From Brucella anthropi_A (GTDB lineage Bacteria; Pseudomonadota; Alphaproteobacteria; Rhizobiales; Rhizobiaceae), in NCBI RefSeq assembly GCF_046630315.1, contig NZ_LQBD01000001.1, positions 62,001-126,000 of the forward strand: a stretch of DNA of 64,000 nucleotides. The letters are read 5' to 3'. This document shows, in pieces, positions 54,617 through 63,700 of this stretch (position 1 is its first letter; each line of letters begins with the position of its first letter). Position numbers and translations under genes: made by a program. The notes under the pieces are model-generated. The model saw only the letters and a list, made by a program, of their open reading frames with translations. It was not told the DNA's origin and ran no database searches.

Positions 54617-54712
54617 GGAAGAGATGCGTTCCTGGTGGGGCGTCCGGACTTCAAATCCGGGAGGGGCCGATAGACGGTCTTTGGTGGGTTCGACTCCCAT
54701 TCTCTTCCGCCA
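54617..54712 (+). tRNA. selC: tRNA-Sec (anticodon TCA)
   Basis: This 96-nt gene, with encoded CCA, has the 8-bp acceptor stem characteristic of tRNA-Sec (GGAAGAGA at 54617-54624 with TCTCTTCC at 54701-54708) and the G discriminator base at 54709. The anticodon stem CCGGA/TCCGG (54644-54648 and 54656-54660) encloses a CTTCAAA loop with anticodon TCA at 54651-54653. The long variable arm follows. It abuts selB with no gap, so it is probably processed from the selA-selB message or has an internal promoter. Confidence 0.96.
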
Positions 54713-54725
54713 GCAGGCGTTCAGA

Positions 54726-55361
54726 TCATCTCGCGCGCAGGATACCAACTACATTGCGCACCACTTCGTCCTGAAGCGGACGCTGTTTCTCGATATTGAA
54801 ATGGCCGATATCCTTCATGCCCGAGAAGTCGCGATTGTCGAGGCTTCCCTTGAAGCGCGGCCCGGCGGCCAGCGGCAGGCCCCAGCCGTGCTGCTTGAAA
54901 TAGAAGTTCACGACACGCTTGATATTGCCGGGCAGGGGAGCCGGTGCCGTGGCGGCAAAGGTCGCCATATAAGCAACCTGAATGCCCTTCTTTTCAAGCG
55001 CGGCCGCAATGTCGATGACGGCATTGGCGCCAAGCGAATGGCCGATCAGAATGACGGGCGCGCCAGGGTTTTTTCGCTGGTCGGCGAGAATATGGTTCAG
55101 CACGAAACCCGCCGCCTGATGTCCTTCGACATGCGCGTCAACCCCGTTGGCCTGCAATTGCTTGCCGATCTCATCGATGCCGGTGGAGAAAATATCCCCG
55201 AACCCGCGCAGAAGATAAACATCGGCCTGGGGGGAGGCCGCGGATGGCGCTTTGGGTGCGGCTCGTGCCGCGCCGCCGTAAAGGGCAAGTGCCGCACCGG
55301 CAAAAAGCAGGCTGCGGCGGGTCAAGGGTTTGGAACGCAAATTTGTCGGTTTTGAAATCAT
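54726..55361 (-). CDS. Alpha/beta hydrolase, exported
   Basis: The 211-residue protein has a Tat-like signal (TRRSLLFAGAALALYGGAARA, about residues 15-35, in pieces: TRRSLLFAGAALALYGG). A hydrolase domain follows whose nucleophile elbow is GHSLGAN (near residue 110), and HFNIEK near the C-terminus could supply the catalytic His. I chose ATG 55361; the frame runs to the next gene but lacks support. It may be a periplasmic lipase or esterase; substrate unknown. It ends 13 bp from the convergent tRNA-Sec gene. Confidence 0.75.
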   Translation of the reverse strand: MISKPTNLRSKPLTRRSLLFAGAALALYGGAARAAPKAPSAASPQADVYLLRGFGDIFSTGIDEIGKQLQANGVDAHVEGHQAAGFVLNHILADQRKNPGAPVILIGHSLGANAVIDIAAALEKKGIQVAYMATFAATAPAPLPGNIKRVVNFYFKQHGWGLPLAAGPRFKGSLDNRDFSGMKDIGHFNIEKQRPLQDEVVRNVVGILRAR

Positions 55362-55441
55362 CTTCGATTGCCCGCTGGAGCGTGTTCGACACCAATGAAT
55401 AGGTCCCGACCCTAGAGCCCCCATCCGTTTCAGCCAAATCA

Positions 55442-56029
55442 CTAGAACTTGAGTTTTGGAACGACACGGCCGGTCCGGCGGGCATAATCGTCATAGGATG
55501 CGCCGAAAGCCGCGCGCATCATCGCCTCCTCGTGATCGACCCGATAGAAATAGAGGATGGCAACGCCGACAAGCCCCGCCAGCCCGGCAAACCAGTTCGG
55601 CAGCAGGCAGAATTGCGCAATTGCCCACAGCCAGAACGACAGATACATCGGATGGCGGACATAGTGGTAAAGCCCGTCCGTCACCAGCTTGTGTTCGCGG
55701 CGGATTTCAAGCGAGACGGACCAGTTCTTGCCAAGCTGCCGATGGCTTGCATAAAAAAGCCAGAGGAAGGCGATTTCGACAACCAGCCCGATCCAGCCCA
55801 GCCATGGCTGGAAAGCATAGTCGGCAAAGGCGGGAAAGCCGGTTGCCACATAAATGATCGGGATCAGCGACAGGCCAAGTGTCGCCGCGCCCAGCGCCAG
55901 CCTGTCGGCAAGCGTTTTCGCATTGTTGGCGACCTTGATCTTGCGCGCGCGCCGCTGGTGCGGGATGCGGATAACGACCCAGGCGACAAGCCCGATGCCC
56001 CAGACGATTGCGGCCAGTGTCGGTGTCAT
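55442..56029 (-). CDS. Isoprenylcysteine carboxyl methyltransferase-like membrane protein
   Basis: The 195-residue inner-membrane protein has about five helices. The conserved ICMT/PEMT-type motif GLYHYVRHPMYLSFWLWAIA sits at about residues 127-146, followed by the DHEEAMMRAAFGASYDDYARRTGR C-terminal signature (in pieces, about 166-188). Proteins of this group methylate lipids or small molecules with S-adenosylmethionine. I chose ATG 56029 because AAGGAAAC lies about 10 nt upstream; the frame otherwise extends into the preceding gene. Substrate unknown. Confidence 0.82.
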   Translation of the reverse strand: MTPTLAAIVWGIGLVAWVVIRIPHQRRARKIKVANNAKTLADRLALGAATLGLSLIPIIYVATGFPAFADYAFQPWLGWIGLVVEIAFLWLFYASHRQLGKNWSVSLEIRREHKLVTDGLYHYVRHPMYLSFWLWAIAQFCLLPNWFAGLAGLVGVAILYFYRVDHEEAMMRAAFGASYDDYARRTGRVVPKLKF

Positions 56030-56063
56030 TCGGCAATAGTTTCCTTCATTGGCATGGCGCCGA

Positions 56064-57227
56064 TTATCGGTCATCCGTTCGAACGCGAAGCGGCACCGGC
56101 CCACAGCATATCTGAAAGAAATCATACCAATAGGGTTTCGTATTGCCGAATACATATTGGTAGTGCACGCGAAAAAGGTTCCGCTTCACACGCTTGTAAA
56201 TTTCCGGCTCCAGCATGTCCTTCATCCGCACGGTCCTTGTGACGGGGAAGCACCGCTGCGGCTGCCGTTTGAGGCCCATTTCGGCCACGGGATCGGTCTT
56301 GTAGAAATTGATCGCGTCGGTCAGGCACTGGATTTCCACCCAGTCGATCTTGCCGTCATCCACCAGCCGCTGCACGGCTTCGCGAAAATGCCCGCCCGCG
56401 GGGTGATAGCCCGCCTTGAGCGCGGTCGATCCGAGGGTGAGCAGCGTCACGCTGGATGCACGGCTGCTGAATTCCGGATCGATGGCAAGGCAGCGCGCCG
56501 CAACGTCCAGCATCAGCATGCCGCCGGTGCTGTGGCCGACCAGAATGACCTCGTCATAAGGTTTTGCGGTGATGCGCCTGACGATACGGGCCGCAAAGCG
56601 CTGCATCAGGGATTCGGCATCCTGTCGTCTTTCCCGAATGAAACTGAGCGAAAACGACCAGAGGTCCATCAGATGGTTGGTCGACCATCGCTTACCCAGA
56701 ATGGCGAGTGCCGTGAAAAAGACCGCAAGGCCGACAATCAAGCTTGCCCAGCCAGCCCACCCGGCAGCGCCCAGTCCGTGAGCCGTCCACCGCGCCGCCG
56801 CATAGCCCATGGCGGCAAACAGGGCGAGCACCACAAACGGGTAGAGGAAATAGAGCCCGAAGCGCCATGCCCTGGCAAAGAAGCGAAAGGCGGTGCCGGT
56901 GATGACGAAATCGCCGAAGGCGACAAGATATTTGGCCAGCCGGACGGGAAGCGGGCGGTCGAAATCCGCCCGCACAATTTTGTCCAGAACGAGAAAATGG
57001 AAATCCGTCCCGGTGGCCCAGCTTTTGTCGGCGGGCGCGGTTTCGATGGAAACGGAGCCGATTTCGCGGTCTGGCGATATGTCGACCGGCGAAACGACGG
57101 AGCGAACGTCCCATAGCGTTTCGAAGCGGTTGATTTCTCTCTTCAATCGCCCGAAAAACGCTTCGGGCGTTTTGGGATCATAGCCGCCAATGAAGAAGAC
57201 AGCGCGTCGTCGAACCGGTTGCTTCAT
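56064..57227 (-). CDS. Membrane-anchored alpha/beta hydrolase-like protein
   Basis: The 387-residue protein has a nucleophile elbow GHSTGG near residue 230 (DEVILVGHSTGGMLMLDVAARC, in pieces). Two hydrophobic segments at about residues 125-145 and 155-180 suggest that the N-terminal part spans the membrane. FFIGGYDPKTPEAFF near the start is conserved-looking. It is followed at 34 bp by the ICMT-like gene. I chose ATG 57227 (MKQPVRRRAVFF). A lipase-like role is inferred only from the elbow motif. Confidence 0.7.
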   Translation of the reverse strand: MKQPVRRRAVFFIGGYDPKTPEAFFGRLKREINRFETLWDVRSVVSPVDISPDREIGSVSIETAPADKSWATGTDFHFLVLDKIVRADFDRPLPVRLAKYLVAFGDFVITGTAFRFFARAWRFGLYFLYPFVVLALFAAMGYAAARWTAHGLGAAGWAGWASLIVGLAVFFTALAILGKRWSTNHLMDLWSFSLSFIRERRQDAESLMQRFAARIVRRITAKPYDEVILVGHSTGGMLMLDVAARCLAIDPEFSSRASSVTLLTLGSTALKAGYHPAGGHFREAVQRLVDDGKIDWVEIQCLTDAINFYKTDPVAEMGLKRQPQRCFPVTRTVRMKDMLEPEIYKRVKRNLFRVHYQYVFGNTKPYWYDFFQICCGPVPLRVRTDDR

Positions 57228-57315
57228 GCGCAAACCGTAATTTGGGGCTTTCGGATTGTCGAGATCATTGCCAGCCTTCCCCAAACAAATCTGGTTGAAC
57301 TGTCACCCTCGCCTG

Positions 57316-57963
57316 TCACATGTCGACCAGGCCGCGCCTGATGGCCTCGCGGGTTGCCTCCGCGCGGGAGGAAACGTCCAGCTTCTGATAGATGGCCTTC
57401 ACATAGTCGCTGACCGTATGTTCCGATAGTCCAAGTTTGCGGGCGATCTCGCCATTCCGGTGCCCGGCGCCGATCTCTTTCAGCACCTCGGTTTCCCGGC
57501 GCGAAAGATGGATGAACGCGCCTTCCGGCTCCATGGGAACCGGCTTTGCCGATATGGCCCTGACGCGGGCGACGAGATTGAGCCTGGCCCGGATGGTGAG
57601 GATCAGCACGTCGAAATCGATCGGCTTGGTGAGATAATCGTCGGCCCCCGCTTCCCGGCCTTCCAGCTCGTGGCTGCGGTCGGCAAGCGCCGTCAGAAAC
57701 AGGAAGGGTGTTCCGGACAGATGCGGGTAACGGCTACGCATCTGTTCCAGAAACTGCAACCCGTTGGTGCCGGGCATCAATATATCGCAGATGATGATGT
57801 CGGGCGTCGTGGTGTCCAGCACGTGCAATGCTTCACCGGCATTGGCCGCACCGACGGCGTTGAAGCCCGACGTGCTCAACTCATCGATCATCTCTTCCAG
57901 AATATGTGTTTCGTCCTCGATGCACAGGACGGTCGGCATGGGGAGGATTTCAGGCAGTCGCAT
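57316..57963 (-). CDS. Response regulator, receiver plus LuxR-type DNA-binding domain
   Basis: The 215-residue protein has a receiver domain (residues about 10-125) with phospho-acceptor Asp60 in IIICDILMPG and the conserved Lys in LTKPID. A LuxR/NarL-type helix-turn-helix follows (about 150-210: LSRRETEVLKEIGAG, EIARKLGLSEHTVSDYVKAIYQKL). Start ATG 57963 overlaps the end of the kinase gene by 14 bp and is preceded by an AAAGGTGG ribosome-binding site; ATG 57939 is an alternative. It is the cognate regulator of the kinase and probably binds near its own operon. Confidence 0.9.
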   Translation of the reverse strand: MRLPEILPMPTVLCIEDETHILEEMIDELSTSGFNAVGAANAGEALHVLDTTTPDIIICDILMPGTNGLQFLEQMRSRYPHLSGTPFLFLTALADRSHELEGREAGADDYLTKPIDFDVLILTIRARLNLVARVRAISAKPVPMEPEGAFIHLSRRETEVLKEIGAGHRNGEIARKLGLSEHTVSDYVKAIYQKLDVSSRAEATREAIRRGLVDM

Positions 57964-59341
57964 GTTGGGCCACCTTTGGCAGGGTCAGGGTGAATACCGT
58001 ACCTTGTCCTTCGACGGATGTGAAGGCAAGCGTTCCGCCGTGCAGTTCGGCAAGCGCGCGCGACAGGCTGAGGCCAAGGCCGGTGCCCGCCAGATGCGAT
58101 GCGTTGCCGGCGCGGAAAAACCGCGTGAAGATGCGATCCGCATCCTCGGCCGGGATGCCTATGCCATGATCGCGGACGATGCAGCGAAAGGCGTTGTCGT
58201 CTTCTTCCGTGGTCACTTCGATGGGCTTGTCGGCGGGGGAATATTTGGTGGCATTGCCAAGCAGGTTGACCAGTATCTGCTCCACCAGAATGCCGTCGCA
58301 ATAACAGAAGTCCCGGCTTTCGTGAATGTTTGTCACCAGTTCCCGATCCGGGTGAAGCTCCTGGTGATAGGCGCAGGTGTTGCGGACCAGCGCCGAAAAA
58401 TCGACCGGCTGCCGGTTGATCTGAAACCCGCTTTCATCCAGCCGTTCCGCATTGGCGGTGCTTTCCAGAAGCAGGATCAGGCGGCGGCTGGCATTGCGCA
58501 TGCGCTTGGCCTTGTCGATGATGATCTCGGGCGTGAACTCGTCGGCACGGCGGATGAAGCGCTGCGCGATGATGTCGATGATCGATACCGGCGTGCGGAA
58601 CTGGTGCGAGACGGTGGTGATGAAGCTCTTGTAAAGCTCCTTCGACTTGCGTTCGTTTTCCAGCGCCTCCCGCAGGGCGGCGGTGCGGTCGGCGACGGTG
58701 TGTTCCAGCTGCTGCTTGTATTCCTGCAACGCCTTGTGGGCGCGCTCGGCCTTGCGCATGTTGGAAAATACCTGCCATGATAGAATGCCGCCGGTGGCCA
58801 TGATGCCCAGCACCGCGAACATGATGAGATAGATCGACTGCAATTGCTGGTCGCGCTGCGCGCCGTTGCGGTCGCGCTCCATGATCATGGCATCGTTCGC
58901 CACCTTGGTCAGTTCCTCGCGCATCGGGACCAGGGCTTCATAGATGGCGATCGGATCGAATTTTTCCGGCTCCGCGTCGATCATCGCCTCGATCTCGGGA
59001 AGCCGGTCGGCATTGCGCTGGATGATGTCGCTGCCGCCGGGGATGCGCGCAAAATATTTCTTCTGCGGTGCGTCGGCCAGAAGCGCAAACCGGCTGTAAA
59101 GCACATCAAGGCGAAGCGAGAGATCGGCCGTGTTGGCATTGCCGCTCGGAAATGTCAGCGCGGTTTCGCCCAGCCGCCCGGCATCGCGCTCGGTCTGGGT
59201 GATGGCCCAGACCATGTTCTCGCCGACATAGGTTGCAAGCGATTTCTGTATTTCGAGAAGCTGGAGAAATGCATAGGCAAGCAGGCCCGCAAAACCCGCC
59301 ATCACAAGGCCGGAAAGAATATAGCCTCGCTTCAGTCTCAT
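57950..59341 (-). CDS. Sensor histidine kinase, membrane-bound
   Basis: The 463-residue kinase has a first membrane helix at about residues 7-28, a periplasmic or extracytoplasmic sensor region of about 140 residues, and a second helix at about 169-190. A coiled-coil segment (about 196-235) follows, then the dimerisation domain with His246 in TTVSHQFRTP and the HATPase domain with N box LVNLLGNATKYS, DHGIGIP and GTGLGLSLSRA. The start ATG 59341 overlaps the stop of the preceding Moco-like gene (ATGA), so the sensor and the periplasmic protein are translated together. Confidence 0.92.
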   Translation of the reverse strand: MRLKRGYILSGLVMAGFAGLLAYAFLQLLEIQKSLATYVGENMVWAITQTERDAGRLGETALTFPSGNANTADLSLRLDVLYSRFALLADAPQKKYFARIPGGSDIIQRNADRLPEIEAMIDAEPEKFDPIAIYEALVPMREELTKVANDAMIMERDRNGAQRDQQLQSIYLIMFAVLGIMATGGILSWQVFSNMRKAERAHKALQEYKQQLEHTVADRTAALREALENERKSKELYKSFITTVSHQFRTPVSIIDIIAQRFIRRADEFTPEIIIDKAKRMRNASRRLILLLESTANAERLDESGFQINRQPVDFSALVRNTCAYHQELHPDRELVTNIHESRDFCYCDGILVEQILVNLLGNATKYSPADKPIEVTTEEDDNAFRCIVRDHGIGIPAEDADRIFTRFFRAGNASHLAGTGLGLSLSRALAELHGGTLAFTSVEGQGTVFTLTLPKVAQHATA

Positions 59342-59895
59342 TTCACCTCGATCTGCTTCAGCTGCCATGCCCAGCGATGGTCATAACGCGAATCGTCCAG
59401 TTCCTCATGCTGGTCGCGCGGATAGACGATCCAGTATGGCCCCTTGTCGCGCCGGTTCAACTCCCTGCCGTTCATCCTGTGCGCGACGAGGACATCATAT
59501 TCGTAGGCGTCCTTCAGCGGAATGCTGATGCTGTAATCGTTGAGCGCCAGCACCGTGATCGAATGGCTGGCCGCGTCTTTTGCCGTGACGCCGACGGTTG
59601 CCAGCACGTTGCGCAGCAGCACGCCGTCGAAAATTTGCGGCCCTTCCGTCCAGGGCGTGGTGGTTTGCAGCCTGTTCTGCGGCAGTGTCGTGAAGTCTTC
59701 GCTTGTCAGCACACGGGTCGTTCCATTCGGGGCGATGACGGTCAGCGTGACGGCGGCCGCAACCGGCGGCCGGGCAAGCGGCGCGGCCCCCGCCGCGCCG
59801 GTGGAGCAGAATATTTGGCCGATGGCGAAAAGCGCGATCAGTGCCCGAAGCGCCAGAAGACGCCGAAAAGCGAACATCCAGTTTGCGCGTGACAC
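59338..59895 (-). CDS. Periplasmic Moco-fold protein without the ligand cysteine
   Basis: The 185-residue protein has an N-terminal signal or anchor (LALRALIALFAIGQIF, about residues 14-29). A domain resembling the sulfite-oxidase-type molybdopterin fold follows: TLTVIAPNG, FDGVLLRNVLATVGV, NDYSISIPLKDAYEYDVLVAHRMNGREL and GPYWIVYPRD. There is no cysteine after residue 30, whereas catalytic family members ligate molybdenum through a cysteine. It is first in a three-gene operon with a sensor kinase and a response regulator, and a sensory or accessory role in the periplasm is inferred. Confidence 0.78.
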   Translation of the reverse strand: MSRANWMFAFRRLLALRALIALFAIGQIFCSTGAAGAAPLARPPVAAAVTLTVIAPNGTTRVLTSEDFTTLPQNRLQTTTPWTEGPQIFDGVLLRNVLATVGVTAKDAASHSITVLALNDYSISIPLKDAYEYDVLVAHRMNGRELNRRDKGPYWIVYPRDQHEELDDSRYDHRWAWQLKQIEVK

Positions 59896-59952
59896 GTGGG
59901 CATCTCCAGAAACGATCAGTTACGAATGCATCCAAGCTTAAACGGGAGGATA

Positions 59953-59983
59953 GGCGCAATTTCAAGAATCTCTTGAATGCGCC
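59953..59983. promoter_or_regulatory. Long inverted repeat upstream of the Moco-like/two-component operon
   Basis: TTCAAGA at 59961-59967 pairs with TCTTGAA at 59971-59977. Flanking GGCGCA (59953-59958) pairs with TGCGCC (59978-59983), giving 13 paired positions with a 2-nt bulge. It lies 58-88 bp upstream of the first gene and is a candidate binding site for the LuxR-type response regulator. Confidence 0.55.
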
Positions 59984-60179
59984 AGACGAATTTGCCCCCC
60001 GAGAGCTTCAATTTACGCCTAACATTAAAAAAATGCATTCAAAAGCCAAATAAACAACAAGCTATTTCACGAAATCTTTCAATCTCTACCGGTGGTTACA
60101 TGGAATTTCGGCTGATGCGGCGCATTGTTCTTTCCAACCTACCCCCCTGAACAGGGGAATTGTTTTTCGCTATTAGAGC

Positions 60180-60500
60180 GTCCACTAAATAACAGTCGGC
60201 CTGTTGGGGCTTAGGAGGCCGACACAAAAATGGGCGGGGGCTGCTTATCGGCCGCGGGGAGTCGGGGTCAATAGGCAGCCAATTAGTTCGGACAGCATGC
60301 AGGCGGCGATAACGATGACTCTCGAAACGGAGGCGTTTCGAGCCAAAAGCAAAAGTCGATCGCTGCATTTGTAAAGGCTTTCCGACAGGATGGCCGACAG
60401 GCATCTGGTCGTGCCTCTATGAACCTGCCGTTCGGGTTCCTCGATCAGAGTGAGCTTGCACCTCTTTCGCGTCCTTCGCATGAAGGGCGCGCTTTTTTTT
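60180..60500 (+). ncRNA. Putative structured non-coding RNA
   Basis: On the plus strand, hairpins occur at 60195-60223 (8-bp stem), 60239-60280 (10-bp stem with one G-U), 60321-60342 (perfect 9-bp stem with a GAGG loop) and 60399-60416 (5-bp stem). An ideal intrinsic terminator ends at 60500. Both flanking genes run on the minus strand, so this terminator serves no annotated gene. The 5' end is a guess; TTGTTT at 60161 with ACTAAA 17 bp later is a weak promoter candidate. No known RNA family was recognised. Confidence 0.5.
60468..60500 (+). terminator. Strong intrinsic terminator, plus strand
   Basis: A 10-bp stem (60468-60477 with 60482-60491, one G-U pair) has a GCAT loop and is followed by C and eight T residues. 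It has no matching upstream gene on this strand. Confidence 0.85.
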
Positions 60501-60713
60501 GCCGGTCCCGAAAAGCTGTCCTGCCGCAATAAAGCCGCAATTTTGCCATGCCTGCCCCTGTTTCGACGGGCGCTCGACACGATTGGCCGCATGAAATTGC
60601 GCTGCCATGGTGTGGAAAAAGCGCCTTTGCCGCAAAAATCGCAGCTTGCCACGGTTTTGCCTCGATATGAAACGGCACAGGGACCGGATTGCTCCGGCCC
60701 CCGTTTCAGGATG

Positions 60714-60744
60714 GGAAAAAAGCGCCCGTTTATTCCCCCGGCGC
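60714..60744 (-). terminator. Possible terminator of the RND pump gene
   Basis: On the minus strand, a 5-bp stem (60740-60744 with 60722-60726) overlapping the stop codon is followed by six T residues (60715-60720 on the complement). The stem is short and the loop long, so it is only a candidate. Confidence 0.4.
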
Positions 60745-63700
60745 CAGATGCGGGGCCTCGATCTTCGCGCCCGCATGTTTCAGCGGACGCTCGCCGGAGA
60801 GCTTGCGGATCAGCACATAGAACACCGGCGTCATGAAGATGCCGAAGGCCGTCACACCGATCATGCCGGCAAAGACCGCGATGCCCATGGCTGAGCGCAT
60901 TTCCGCACCGGCGCCGGTCGATGTCACCAGAGGCACCACGCCCATGATGAAGGCCATCGAGGTCATCAGGATCGGGCGCAGGCGCAACCGGCTTGCCTCG
61001 ACCGCCGCCTGCACGACGCCTCGACCGGACAATTCCAGCTCGCGGGCGAATTCCACGATCAGGATCGCGTTCTTTGCCGATAGCCCCACAAGGACGATCA
61101 GGCCGATCTGGGTGAACACGTTGTTGTCGCCGCCCGTCAGCCAGACGCCGGTGAGTGCGGCCATGATCCCCATCGGCACGATCATGATGATCGACAGCGG
61201 CAGGGCAAGGCTTTCATATTGCGCGGCCAGCACCAGATAGACGAGCAGCAGCGCCAGCGGGAAGACGAGGAAGCCTGAACTGCCGGCCAGGATCTGCTGG
61301 TAGGTCAGGTCGGTCCATTCGAAAGCGATGCCGGGAGGCAGGGTTTCCTCGGCAATCCGTTCAATGGCGGCCTGTGCCTGGCCGGACGAGAAGCCGGGGG
61401 CCGGATTGCCGTTGATATCGGCGGACAGGAAGCCGTTATAACGGATGGCGCGTTCCGCACCGACCGTCTGCTCGACTTTCAAAAGCGCCGACAGCGGAAT
61501 CATCTCGCCCGACTGCGAACGCACTTTCAGCTTGCCGATATCCTCGGCATGGCTGCGATAATCCGCATCGGCCTGAATGCGCACGCTGTAGGTGCGTCCA
61601 AAGGCATTGAAGTCGTTGACATAGAGCGAACCCAGATAGATTTGCAGGGTTTCGAACACATCCGTCACGGCAACGCCAAGCTGGCGCGCCTTCGTGCGAT
61701 CAAGATCGGCATAAAGCTGCGGCACATTGATCTGGTAGCTCGAATAGAGACCGGCCAGTTCCGGCGTCTGATAGGCCTTGGCGAGAAACGCCTTGGTCGC
61801 ATCGTCCAGCGCCTTGAAGCCAAGCCCGTTGCGATCCTCAAGCTGAAGCTTGAAGCCGCCCGTCGTGCCGAGACCCTGCACGGGCGGCGGCGGGAACATG
61901 GCGATGAAGGCATCCTGAATGGCGCCGAATTGCTGGTTCAGTTCCATGGTGATGGCATTGGCCGACAGTTCGGGCGTCTTGCGCTCCTCGAACGGCTTCA
62001 GCGTCACGAAGACGATGCCGGAGTTCGACGCATTGGTGAAACCGTTGATCGACAGGCCGGGGAAGGCGATGGCATTGGCCACGCCCGGATGGTTGAGGGC
62101 AATGTCGCTTATGCGGCGGATCACATCTTCCGAACGGTCGAGCGTTGCCGCATCCGGCAATTGCGCAAAGCCGATCAGATATTGCTTGTCCTGCGCCGGA
62201 ACGAAACCGCCGGGCACGGCGCGGAACAGGACGAAGGTGACGCCAAGCAGCACGACATAAAGCCCCATCACCAGCGACTTGCGCGAGAGAATGCCGCCGA
62301 CGCCGCGCCCATAAGCGTTTGAACTTGCGCCGAAGAAGCGGTTGAAGCCGCGGAAGAACCAGCCGAACAGCCCGTCCATGATGCGGGTCAGCCGATCCTT
62401 GGGCGCATCATGGCCGCGCAGGAGCAGGGCCGCGAGAGCAGGCGAAAGCGTCAGCGAATTGAAGGCCGAGATCACGGTCGAGATGGCGATGGTGAGCGCG
62501 AACTGGCGGTAGAACTGGCCGGTCAGGCCGGTGATGAAGGCAAGCGGCACGAAGACGGCAACCAGCACCAGCGCAATGGCGATGATCGGCCCGGACACTT
62601 CCTGCATGGCGCGATAGGTGGCCTCGACCGGCGACAGGCCCTGTTCGATGTTGCGCTCGACATTTTCCACCACCACGATGGCGTCGTCGACTACGATGCC
62701 GATGGCGAGAACAAGGCCGAAAAGGCTGAGCGCATTGATGGAAAAGCCGAACACATACATCACCGCAAATGTGCCGACGATGGAAACGGGAACGGCAACC
62801 AGCGGAATGATGGAGGCGCGCCATGTCTGCAGGAACAGGATGACCACGATCACCACCAGCACGATGGCTTCGAGCAGGGTATGGATGACCGATTCGATGG
62901 AGGCCTTCACGAACTGGGTCGTGTCATAGACAATGTCGAAATCCACGCCTTCCGGCATGGTTTTCTTCAGATCGGCCATGGCGGCATGGACGTTTTCGGA
63001 AATCTCAAGCGCATTGGAACCCGGCGCCTGAAACACGCCCATGCCGACCGCCTGCTTGTTGTCGAGGAGCGAGCGGAGCGAATAATCGGCGGCCCCCATT
63101 TCGACACGCGCCACATCGCCGAGCCGGGTGATTTCGCCTTCGCTGCCTGATTTCACGACGATATTGGCGAATTCTTCCGGCGACTGGAGACGGCCTTGCG
63201 CATTGACGGAAAGCTGGAGATCAAGCCCGGAAACCGATGGCGAAGCGCCGATGACACCGGCTGCGGCCTGCACATTCTGCTGGCGGATGGCATTGGCGAT
63301 GTCGCTTGCGGAAAGGCCGCGCTCGGCGGCCTTCTGCGGGTCGATCCAGACGCGCATCGAATAATCGCCGCCGCCGAATATCTGCACCTGACCGACGCCC
63401 GGAACACGGGCAATGCGGTCCTTGACGTTCAAAACGGCATAGTTGCGCAGATAGTTCACATCATAGCGCCCATCGGGCGAAATAAGGTGAACAACCAGCG
63501 TGAGATCAGGCGAGCTTTTGGCGGTGGTGACGCCAAGCGTGCGCACTTCTTCCGGCAGGCGCGGTTCGGCCTGCGAAATACGGTTCTGCACCAGTTGCTG
63601 GGCCTGATCGGGGTCGGTGCCAAGCGCAAACGTGACCGTCAGCGTCATGACGCCGTCGGCGGTCGCCTGGCTCTGCATATAAAGCATGCCCTCGACGCCG

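Larger units (their letters stand above)
59896..60729. other. 834-bp region without a protein-coding gene
   Basis: Reading frames here (for example 60245-60652 on the minus strand) have no recognisable protein signature, rare-looking cysteine- and arginine-rich composition and no ribosome-binding site, so I do not call them. The left end carries the operon promoter and palindrome. The middle (60190-60500) holds several hairpins and a strong plus-strand terminator, listed separately as a putative RNA. Confidence 0.6.

Noticed and set aside
54617..54712. tRNA-Sec as a genomic-island attachment site
   Set aside because: Selenocysteine tRNA genes can be integration sites, but no integrase or repeated 3' end of the tRNA is visible downstream in this window.
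60245..60652. 135-residue minus-strand frame and overlapping frames in the 834-bp gap
   Set aside because: No ribosome-binding site, atypical composition, no recognisable domain, and it runs through several strong hairpins and the plus-strand terminator.
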